Below, in pieces: positions 1-5,902 of a stretch of DNA of 11,125 nt (its first letter is position 1; every line of letters begins with the position of its first letter). The translations under genes were made by a program, and so were the position numbers. The DNA lies in contig JAICQI010000117.1 of the NCBI GenBank assembly GCA_025937955.1, positions 1 through 11,125 of the forward strand, in the 5' to 3' direction. The notes under the pieces were generated by a model, which ran no database searches, was not told the DNA's origin, and saw only the letters and a list, made by a program, of their open reading frames with translations. The DNA is from Pyrinomonadaceae bacterium. Lineage in GTDB: Bacteria; Acidobacteriota; Blastocatellia; Pyrinomonadales; Pyrinomonadaceae.

Positions 1-1655
1 ACGAAAGCTGCCATGATCGTCGCCGCCTGTTTCATGTCGTCGCCTTGAATGCGATCGAACACGTCCTGGTTTGAATGGTGCGTGCGCGTGTCGTATTCGA
101 TCTCGTCCTGGATAAACTGAAATCCCGGTAAACCGATGGCGTCGAAAGCCAGGTGGTCCGTGCCGCCGGTGTTGGCGATCGTGAGTGTGCTTGCGCCCAT
201 GTCTCGGAACGGCGCCAGCCACTGCCGGAACAGTGCGCGAACGCCTTCATTGCCCTGTAGGTAAACACCGCGAATCTTGCCGGTGCCATTATCGAGATTG
301 AAGTAGCCACTCAGCTTATCGTACTCGGCTTTCTTCACGAGGGTTGGCGCGGCCGGAGCAGTACTTCGGTTTCCATTTCCGTTCCCATTACCGCTCGTAT
401 TCGCATTGCCTGTTGCGGGCGCGGTGGAGGTCGCGGGATTCGACATAGTTCCGAAGTGCTCGGCTACGTAAGCGCGTGAGCCGAGTAGTCCTTGTTCCTC
501 ACCACTCCAGAGCGCGATGCGAATTGTGCGGCGCGGTTTGAGGCCGAGCGCCTGAATGATTCGCACGGCTTCCATCGTGACGGAAACGCCCGCGGCGTTG
601 TCAGTGGCGCCCGTGCCGGAATGCCATGAGTCCATGTGACCACCCAACATCACGATCTCGTCTTTAAGATCGGTGCCGGGAATCTCTGCGATCGTGTTGT
701 AGCCCATCAGGTCGGCATCCTGCCACTCAACGGACAAGTCGACAGTCATTTTTACTGGCTCGCCTGCCTGCAACATGCGCACGATACGGTTGTAGTGCTC
801 GATCGCGAGGACGACTTGCGGCGTTACCTTTGCACTCTTGTCGTATGGCGATGGGCCTCGAAATGATGGTCGTCTAGTCGCGTTTGAATCACGTGGGGGC
901 GACGGAACGGACGCTGACTGAACGAACATAGTGCCACCGTCACCGCGGCCGGGATCGATGAGCAGCCCCGCGCCTTCAGCCTGGAAGAAACGAAGCTTGG
1001 CATTTGTCAACTCGAACGCGGCTCTGAATTCCGCAGTGTCGAAGTTTCGACGATTACCGCCGGAACGCGGCTCGGGCGCGTCGGCGAGTGCCAGCAGCTC
1101 TTTTTCATTCAAACGCGTGCCCTGTGCGTCAAAGTGAGCGGCCACTTCGCGCATTGGAGCGGTGAGCACGATCTTGCCGTTCAACTTGCCTTTGAACTTT
1201 TCCAGATCTGCTTCAGTCTTCGCGTCGATATAAACGACATCGCCGGTGAGCGGAGTCGCGAGACCCGGCGACCACGCCTTTGGGTATGCAATTACCGGAA
1301 AGGCTGTGGGCTCGATGACCTGCGCTGAGAACCGCTTTAAAGTCCAACCGCGACCAAATGGCCCCCACGGTTCGAGGTGCGCATTCTGAAGTCCCCACTT
1401 GGTCAACTGATCGCGCGTCCACTCGTTGGCCCGCTTCATGCCGGGCGAAGCTGTGAGACGCGGTCCAATGACGTCGCTCAAATAGCTCAACGTCTGCATG
1501 ACCTGCGAGCGCTTCATGCCTTCGTCCTTGATGCGCTCAATCGGATCGTTCGGATCTGGAGCGGGAGTTGGCCGGGCCTGTTGCGCGAGCAGCGTCGCGG
1601 GTGAAATCAGGAAGATCAGGAGCAGCACTATAGCTGCGGGGCGACGAAGAATCAT
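1..1655 (-). CDS. Secreted M28-family metallopeptidase (aminopeptidase/carboxypeptidase Q-like), C-terminus cut by window edge
   Basis: A zinc-dependent exopeptidase that probably acts outside the cytoplasm on peptides. The first 551 residues are visible and the frame is open to base 1, so only the C-terminal end is missing. Residues 1-24 form a signal peptide: Arg-Arg, a hydrophobic core, then a likely cut after TLLA. A protease-associated-like middle region precedes the catalytic domain. Co-catalytic zinc residues typical of M28 are visible: H340 (GGHMDSW), D352 (ATDNAAG), E386/E387 (WSGEEQG), D455 (NLDNG) and H527 (THHSNQD). An Asn/Gly-rich linker, about residues 403-438, interrupts the catalytic domain. 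The ATG at 1655 is favoured because AGGAG (1663-1667) lies 7 nt upstream and the signal peptide starts directly. The gene has its own likely promoter and is separated from topA by a hairpin. The family call is firm; the exact substrate is unknown. Confidence 0.92.
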   Translation of the reverse strand, partial: MILRRPAAIVLLLIFLISPATLLAQQARPTPAPDPNDPIERIKDEGMKRSQVMQTLSYLSDVIGPRLTASPGMKRANEWTRDQLTKWGLQNAHLEPWGPFGRGWTLKRFSAQVIEPTAFPVIAYPKAWSPGLATPLTGDVVYIDAKTEADLEKFKGKLNGKIVLTAPMREVAAHFDAQGTRLNEKELLALADAPEPRSGGNRRNFDTAEFRAAFELTNAKLRFFQAEGAGLLIDPGRGDGGTMFVQSASVPSPPRDSNATRRPSFRGPSPYDKSAKVTPQVVLAIEHYNRIVRMLQAGEPVKMTVDLSVEWQDADLMGYNTIAEIPGTDLKDEIVMLGGHMDSWHSGTGATDNAAGVSVTMEAVRIIQALGLKPRRTIRIALWSGEEQGLLGSRAYVAEHFGTMSNPATSTAPATGNANTSGNGNGNGNRSTAPAAPTLVKKAEYDKLSGYFNLDNGTGKIRGVYLQGNEGVRALFRQWLAPFRDMGASTLTIANTGGTDHLAFDAIGLPGFQFIQDEIEYDTRTHHSNQDVFDRIQGDDMKQAATIMAAF

Positions 1656-1689
1656 GATGGGTCTCCTCGAAGAAGTAGGTGGCCCGTGA

Positions 1690-1718
1690 ATTCTGCACCC
1701 ACGTTGGAAAGGTTGCAA
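1690..1718 (-). promoter_or_regulatory. Putative sigma70-type promoter of the M28 peptidase gene
   Basis: Reading leftwards, TTGCAA (1713-1718) and CAGAAT (1690-1695) are separated by 17 bp. Each matches four of six consensus bases. Transcription would start near 1683, giving a leader of about 28 nt that contains the AGGAG ribosome-binding site. The assignment rests on pattern alone. Confidence 0.4.
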
Positions 1719-1746
1719 GCGCCGAGAAGTATTTTGAAATTAAGAG

Positions 1747-1831
1747 TAGAACAAGTCAGGAAGAGGGGCTTGCCCCCGCTGTTCCGACTCAACTATCAGC
1801 GGGGGCAAGCCCCTCTTCCTGACTTGTTCTA
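1747..1831. repeat. Perfect 35-bp inverted repeat with 15-nt loop between topA and the peptidase gene
   Basis: The arms 1747-1781 and 1797-1831 are exact reverse complements over 35 bp, and the loop is 1782-1796. Each arm also contains a small palindrome of its own (GGGGC-TT-GCCCC in the left arm, the complement in the right), so a nested, cruciform-like fold is possible. It starts 22 bp after the topA stop codon. It could block read-through from topA, but no clear T-tract follows on the minus strand, so it is not a classical intrinsic terminator. The length and perfection are more like a dispersed REP/MITE-type element than a simple terminator. The rest of the 197-bp gap holds only the peptidase promoter and leader. 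Confidence 0.9.
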
Positions 1832-1852
1832 TCTTTTCTGTGTAAGTTGTTC

Positions 1853-4384
1853 TTAACTTGCTGGTGAGCGAGACGGCCGGCTTGCGGGTGGTTTTACGAT
1901 CGGTTCGGGAGTTTCGTTGGATTTGTAGCCGCAGTCTTCATTCGCGCAGTACCGGAACGTCCCCTGCTTCTTCGTCGTCTTCTCCAACAGGAACGGCGCA
2001 TTACATTGCGGGCACGTCTCAAGCACCGGCTTGTCCCAGTAAACTACGTTGCAGTTGGGATACTCCGAACATCCATAAAACGCTTTCCCGCGTCGCGACT
2101 TCTTCACGACGATCTCGCCCTTACAACCCGGACGCGGACACGAAACACCAACAGTTTCCTGCTTGATGTACTTGCACTTCGGATAGTTCGAGCACGAAAT
2201 AAACTCTCCGTACCGCCCAACACGCTTCACCAATTGCGCGCCATCCACGGGACACTTCTCATCCAGCGGCACGGGCGCAGGCGCAGCCACTCCGGTCTTT
2301 CCGATCTTTCTGATGTTGCGACACTCCGGATAACCAGTGCAGCCCAGGAACGGACCAAAGCGTCCGCGCTTCAACTGCATCTGCTTCCCGCACAACTCGC
2401 AAACTTCCGGTTCCGGCTCTTCGCCCGCTACCTGCGGCTCGGTTGAATTACCCGCGCCATCAGCGCCTGCCGGCGGCTCAGCATCGCGCGTAGCATCGCA
2501 GTTGAGACATTTCAAGTAAGGCCCGAAGCGTCCCCACTTCTGCACCATTCCCTGCGTGCCACACTTCAAGCAGACCTCTTCGGTCGGCACACTCTTCTCT
2601 TTTATGTCTTTGATGTAATGCTGAAACTGTTTAAGGTCACCTTCAAACTTGTCGTAGAACTCGCGCAACGCTTTGGTCCAACGAATCTTCCCTTCCTCGA
2701 TCTCGTCGAGCTCTTCTTCCATGCGCGCGGTGTAACTCTCGTTGAAGAGATCGTCGAAGCCGCCGTCGATCAAAAGATCGTTGACGGTCTTGCCGAGCGC
2801 GGTGGGATGAAAGCGTCCCTGAATCTTCTCGACGTATTCACGTTCCTGAATCGTCGACATGATCGCGGCGTAAGTCGAAGGACGGCCGATGCCTTTTTCT
2901 TCGAGCGCCTTAACGAGCGTCGCTTCCGTGTAACGCGGTGGCGGCTCTGTGAAATGCTGTTCGGGCGTGATCGAATTCAGTTTCAGAGTCTCGCCTTTTT
3001 CGACTACCGGCAGCCTGCGTTCGGCTTCGTCGTCTTCTTCAGTCTTCTCGTCGCGACCTTCCTGGTAGATCTTGAGGAAGCCGTCAAACTTCTGCACTGA
3101 ACCGGTGGCGCGGAAGATAAATCGACCGGCCTGGATGTCGATCGTGGTCTGATCGAAGACCGCCGGAGTCATCTGCGACGCGACAAACCGCTGCCAGATC
3201 AAGCGATAAAGTTTCAACTCTTCCGGCTTGAGATACTTCGCCAACGAATCGGGCGTGCGTGGCACTTCCGTCGGGCGGATCGCTTCGTGCGCATCCTGTG
3301 CGTCTTTCTTTGAGCGATAGTAAACAGCCTTCTCGGGAAGGTAGTCGGCGCCGTACTGTCGATCGATGTAATCACGCACTTCACCCAGCGCTGCATCCGA
3401 GACGCGCGTCGAGTCAGTGCGCATGTAAGTGATGAGACCGACAGAGCCTTCGTCCCCAAGCTCGACGCCTTCGTAAAGCTTCTGGGCCAGCATCATCGTC
3501 TTCTTCACGGCAAAACCGAGTTTGCGCGAAGCTTCCTGTTGCAGTTTCGACGTGATGAAAGGAGGAACCGGATTGCGCTTGCGTTCCTTCGTGGTTACAT
3601 CGCTGACGACGAACGACTGTTTCTCGGCTTCGGCAACGATCTCACCGGCCTTAGTCTCGTCGTTGATTAAGACTTCGTTCTTCTTGAGCTCCTGATCGAA
3701 ACCACTGGTTTTAACGGTCTGCTCACCGATCTTGAGCAGGCGCGAATCGAACGCCGGCGGCAGTTTCGAGCTCAGGTTGGCAGCGATGGTCCAATACTCA
3801 GTCTTAACAAACTGCTCGATCTCGCGTTCGCGTTCCACCACCATCCGCAGTGCAACTGACTGCACGCGGCCAGCACTCAAACGACCACCAATCGTGCGGC
3901 AGAGCAACGGCGAGACTTTGTAACCAACGAGGCGATCGAGCACGCGTCGCGCCTGTTGTGCATCGACGAGGTTCCCATCGATCTGGCGCGGGTGTTCGAA
4001 CGCAGCATTCACCGCACGCTTCGTGATCTCATTGAACATCACGCGATACGCGGGCTTTGCAGGTCGCTTGGGAACTATCTCTTCGGCGAGATGCTGGCAG
4101 ATTGCTTCGCCTTCACGATCCGGGTCAGCGGCCAGATAAATCGCTTCGGCTTCTTTCGCAGCTTTCTTCAGCTCAGCAACGATCTTTTTGTTGTTTCGTT
4201 TCTTCGAGTCAGGAATCAGTTCGTAGGTCGGCTCGAAATTGTGTTCGACATCAACTCCGAGACCTTTCGAAGGCAGATCTTTGATATGGCCTATCGAGGC
4301 CTTAACCAGATAGTCCTTTCCCAAATACTTATTTATAGTTTTCGCCTTGGCAGGCGATTCAACGATTACTAAGTTTTTTGCCAT
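1853..4384 (-). CDS. topA: DNA topoisomerase I (type IA), five C-terminal zinc ribbons
   Basis: Relaxes negative supercoils in the cytoplasm by nicking one strand through a 5'-phosphotyrosine link. The protein has 843 residues, normal for a bacterial TopA. The Toprim domain is at the N-terminus: E9 in VIVESPAKAK, and the metal-binding acidic triad D87, D89 and E91 in LAADPDREGE. The catalytic tyrosine is Y320 in GLITYMRTDS. The conserved GIGRPSTYA block is at about residues 498-506. The C-terminal tail carries five zinc-ribbon units beginning near C605, C662, C711, C749 and C791. The third has Asp714 where the second Cys is expected, so it shows only three Cys (C711, C731, C737). It lies downstream of dprA in the same direction, a common bacterial order, with a palindromic repeat in the 76-bp gap. 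The Shine-Dalgarno signal before the ATG is weak. The identification is certain. Confidence 0.98.
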   Translation of the reverse strand: MAKNLVIVESPAKAKTINKYLGKDYLVKASIGHIKDLPSKGLGVDVEHNFEPTYELIPDSKKRNNKKIVAELKKAAKEAEAIYLAADPDREGEAICQHLAEEIVPKRPAKPAYRVMFNEITKRAVNAAFEHPRQIDGNLVDAQQARRVLDRLVGYKVSPLLCRTIGGRLSAGRVQSVALRMVVEREREIEQFVKTEYWTIAANLSSKLPPAFDSRLLKIGEQTVKTSGFDQELKKNEVLINDETKAGEIVAEAEKQSFVVSDVTTKERKRNPVPPFITSKLQQEASRKLGFAVKKTMMLAQKLYEGVELGDEGSVGLITYMRTDSTRVSDAALGEVRDYIDRQYGADYLPEKAVYYRSKKDAQDAHEAIRPTEVPRTPDSLAKYLKPEELKLYRLIWQRFVASQMTPAVFDQTTIDIQAGRFIFRATGSVQKFDGFLKIYQEGRDEKTEEDDEAERRLPVVEKGETLKLNSITPEQHFTEPPPRYTEATLVKALEEKGIGRPSTYAAIMSTIQEREYVEKIQGRFHPTALGKTVNDLLIDGGFDDLFNESYTARMEEELDEIEEGKIRWTKALREFYDKFEGDLKQFQHYIKDIKEKSVPTEEVCLKCGTQGMVQKWGRFGPYLKCLNCDATRDAEPPAGADGAGNSTEPQVAGEEPEPEVCELCGKQMQLKRGRFGPFLGCTGYPECRNIRKIGKTGVAAPAPVPLDEKCPVDGAQLVKRVGRYGEFISCSNYPKCKYIKQETVGVSCPRPGCKGEIVVKKSRRGKAFYGCSEYPNCNVVYWDKPVLETCPQCNAPFLLEKTTKKQGTFRYCANEDCGYKSNETPEPIVKPPASRPSRSPAS

Positions 4385-4390
4385 TTTCTT

Positions 4391-4466
4391 ATTTGGTCTT
4401 TGGTTTTTGGTCTTCGGTCTTTATAGCGGTTTTCAAAACCAAAGACCCAAGTCCAAAGACCTAAAG
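4391..4466. repeat. Imperfect palindromic repeat (TTTGGTCTTTGG family), copy A, dprA-topA gap
   Basis: On the plus strand, 4391-4423 is built from repeated TTTGGTCTTTGG-like units. 4439-4466 is an imperfect inverted copy built from CCAAAGAC units, with a spacer of about 15 bp (4424-4438). Read in the direction of dprA and topA transcription, the element begins with TTTAGGTCTTTGG, and its TAG is the dprA stop codon. A second member of the family lies at 7535-7605. It fills essentially all of the dprA-topA gap and would form a long stem in the mRNA. It may be a REP/MITE-like dispersed element; copy number cannot be judged from here. Confidence 0.8.
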
Positions 4467-5594
4467 CCGTCTCACAAAACATCTTCCCGGCAGCGCTCTA
4501 ACCAGCTCTCGAATCTCCAACGAGAGTAGCGCGGCCGTCAGTTCCGAAATCGGGAGCTTGCTCTTATCAAATAACCAATCAACATGCACCGGGCTGTCGG
4601 GCGTCAACAACTTGAACACTGAGCTCTCCGCCGTCGAAAGACCTTCCGGAACAAAGGACAGGCGATCGACCATCGGCGTCTCTTTCTTTTCACTAAAAGG
4701 CGGCGGCAATAGTGTCGCAGCAATGTGCTGCGGCAGTTCCGTGGCGATGTCCTGCCACTGCTGCACCAGCTTCGCTCCCGCGCCTTTTATTAAATAATTG
4801 GTGCCGAACGAATTTCGCGAAGTGATATTTCCCGGTACTGCAAACACTTCCCGGTTCTGCTCCATCGCCAATCGCGCAGTTATCAAAGAGCCCGAATTCT
4901 CGGCTGCTTCCACAACGACCACCCCGAGGCTCAGTCCGCTAATGATGCGGTTCCGGTACGGAAAGTTTTCCGAGACTGGCGGCGTCCCCAACGGGAACTG
5001 GCTGATCAGCGCACCGCCACGATCCAGTATTTCCGCAGCTAACTTCTTGTGATCACGAGGGTAAACCTCGTCGATCCCCGTCCCGAGTACGGCGATTGTC
5101 CGTCCACCGGCATCCAGCGCACCGCGATGCGCGGCGGCATCAATGCCCCGCGCAAAGCCCGAAACTACGGTCATGCCGCGCTGCGCCAGGTCGCGGGCCA
5201 GCATGATTGCCGAATTCTGACCGTAGGTCGAACATCTCCTCGACCCTACCACACCAATGCATGGTTGATCCAAACAGTCTGACCACGCTCCTTTAACATA
5301 CAGAACAATCGGCGGGTCGTAGATCTCACGTAAGGAAGGGGGATAAACCCCGTCGTCCAGCAGGAGGATGTCACCGCCGAGTCGTTTGACCGCCTGAATC
5401 TCGGCATCAGCGCGAGATTGCAGTTCGCGGGCGATGATGGTGTCAACAGCCTCCGGCGGCAGTCGTAACTGCTCCAGCTCGGCTCGATTGGCTTTATAGA
5501 CAGCCTCTGCAGAACCGAAGCGCTCCAGGAGTTTGGCAGCGGCGCGAGGTCCGATGCCCGGTGTCATATTCAACTCAACCCAATCTCTAATCAT
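4461..5594 (-). CDS. dprA: DNA-processing protein DprA (Smf), recombination mediator for natural transformation
   Basis: Binds incoming single-stranded DNA and loads RecA during transformation; cytoplasmic. The protein has 377 residues, a usual length. The N-terminal helix-hairpin-helix/SAM-like part contains TPGIGPRAAAKLL (11-23). The central Rossmann-like DprA core shows VGSRRCS (116-122), SGFARGIDAAAHRGAL (145-160), FPYRNRIISGLS (211-222) and ENSGSLITA (232-240). A C-terminal winged-helix domain spans about 310-377. The frame stays open upstream to an ATG at 5780, but that stretch is the tRNA-Sec gene in translation. The ATG at 5594 gives the normal DprA N-terminus and has AAGGA (5605-5609) 10 nt upstream. 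The gene lies 42 bp downstream of selC and upstream of topA, so it is probably transcribed from the selC promoter or read through into topA. Its TAG stop is part of the adjoining repeat. Confidence 0.95.
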   Translation of the reverse strand: MIRDWVELNMTPGIGPRAAAKLLERFGSAEAVYKANRAELEQLRLPPEAVDTIIARELQSRADAEIQAVKRLGGDILLLDDGVYPPSLREIYDPPIVLYVKGAWSDCLDQPCIGVVGSRRCSTYGQNSAIMLARDLAQRGMTVVSGFARGIDAAAHRGALDAGGRTIAVLGTGIDEVYPRDHKKLAAEILDRGGALISQFPLGTPPVSENFPYRNRIISGLSLGVVVVEAAENSGSLITARLAMEQNREVFAVPGNITSRNSFGTNYLIKGAGAKLVQQWQDIATELPQHIAATLLPPPFSEKKETPMVDRLSFVPEGLSTAESSVFKLLTPDSPVHVDWLFDKSKLPISELTAALLSLEIRELVRALPGRCFVRRL

Positions 5595-5604
5595 GTGAGG
5601 AAAT

Positions 5605-5609
5605 TCCTT
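5605..5609 (-). promoter_or_regulatory. Ribosome-binding site that fixes the dprA start
   Basis: AAGGA on the minus strand, 10 nt before the ATG at 5594. The spacing is slightly long but acceptable. It supports the start downstream of the tRNA rather than the longer open frame that reads through the tRNA gene. Confidence 0.45.
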
Positions 5610-5636
5610 GTAAAAGAACAATTTACGTTCCGATCC

Positions 5637-5735
5637 TGGCGGAGGCGTGTAGGAATCGAACCTACCTGAGCCCGCTCTCACGGTCTCACTAACGGTTTTG
5701 AAGACCGCGCCGTTCACCAGAACAGATTCGCCTCC
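5637..5735 (-). tRNA. selC: tRNA-Sec (anticodon UCA), selenocysteine tRNA
   Basis: A 99-nt tRNA including an encoded 3' GCCA end (5637-5640). It decodes UGA as selenocysteine with SelA and SelB. The 5' GGAGGCG pairs with 3' CGCCTCC; the eighth acceptor position would be A opposite A. The D arm has the tRNA-Sec hallmark of a 6-bp stem (CTGTTC/GAACGG) with a 4-nt TGGT loop. The anticodon loop is CTTCAAA with TCA at 5699-5701. A long variable arm (TGAG...CTCA) and a T arm GTAGG-TTCGATT-CCTAC follow. Unusual length and anticodon exclude an ordinary elongator tRNA. It lies just upstream of dprA and has a strong -35 box. No gene in this window shows an in-frame UGA that would need it; its users lie elsewhere in the genome. 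Confidence 0.96.
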
Positions 5736-5766
5736 AAACTGAGGCCGGATGGGTCGGAAGCTCCAA

Positions 5767-5796
5767 ACCCTACGCGCCATTGGGCTGGACTGTCAA
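5767..5796 (-). promoter_or_regulatory. Putative promoter of selC (and probably dprA-topA)
   Basis: On the minus strand, a perfect TTGACA (5791-5796) is followed after 18 bp by TAGGGT (5767-5772), a weak -10. Transcription would begin near 5760, about 25 nt before the mature 5' end of tRNA-Sec, which leaves a leader for RNase P removal. The -35 is convincing and the -10 is poor. Confidence 0.5.
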
Positions 5797-5823
5797 GCTT
5801 CGGATCAGTTTAGCCATCCGCGA

Positions 5824-5843
5824 AAATCAGCGGCTACTGATTT
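5824..5843. promoter_or_regulatory. Inverted repeat AAATCAG-N6-CTGATTT at the boxC -35 region
   Basis: Perfect 7-bp arms (5824-5830 and 5837-5843) with a 6-bp spacer. The right arm overlaps the first two bases of the boxC -35 box. The size and position would suit a second DNA-binding regulator, distinct from the palindrome near +1. No protein is assigned. Confidence 0.4.
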
Positions 5844-5871
5844 GACGTTGCAATCAGTCCTCATCTAAAAT
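5842..5871 (+). promoter_or_regulatory. Putative sigma70-type promoter of the box operon
   Basis: TTGACG (5842-5847) and TAAAAT (5866-5871) are separated by 18 bp; each matches five of six consensus bases. Transcription should start around 5878-5880, inside the palindrome at 5873-5886. The boxC leader would be only about 25 nt and has no clear Shine-Dalgarno sequence. Confidence 0.65.
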
Positions 5872-5872
5872 C

Positions 5873-5886
5873 CGAACGAACGTTCG
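5873..5886. promoter_or_regulatory. Putative TetR-family operator, CGAACG-AA-CGTTCG
   Basis: A perfect 14-bp palindrome with 6-bp arms and a 2-bp centre. It starts two bases after the boxC -10 box and covers the expected transcription start. An overlapping 10-bp palindrome CGAACGTTCG lies at 5877-5886. It fits the pattern CNAACGNNCGTTNG that I recall (from memory) for PaaR, the TetR-family repressor of phenylacetate genes in Thermus thermophilus. The TetR gene at 9029 in the same operon is the obvious candidate binder, which would make the circuit self-repressing. The palindrome is plain; the protein pairing is inference. Confidence 0.65.
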
Positions 5887-5902
5887 AACCAGACTGTTAA
5901 TC

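Noticed and set aside
1747..1831. CRISPR or phage attachment site
   Set aside because: There is a single inverted pair with no repeat-spacer series, no integrase gene and no flanking direct repeats.
2618..3100. 160-codon open frame on the plus strand opposite topA
   Set aside because: Antisense shadow of a highly conserved topA segment with no recognisable protein features. The same applies to the frames at 3956-4372 and 2006-2446.
5595..5780. N-terminal extension of DprA from an ATG at 5780
   Set aside because: The 62 extra codons are the tRNA-Sec gene and its leader in translation. The peptide has no DprA features, and the protein starting at 5594 has the usual DprA length and N-terminus.
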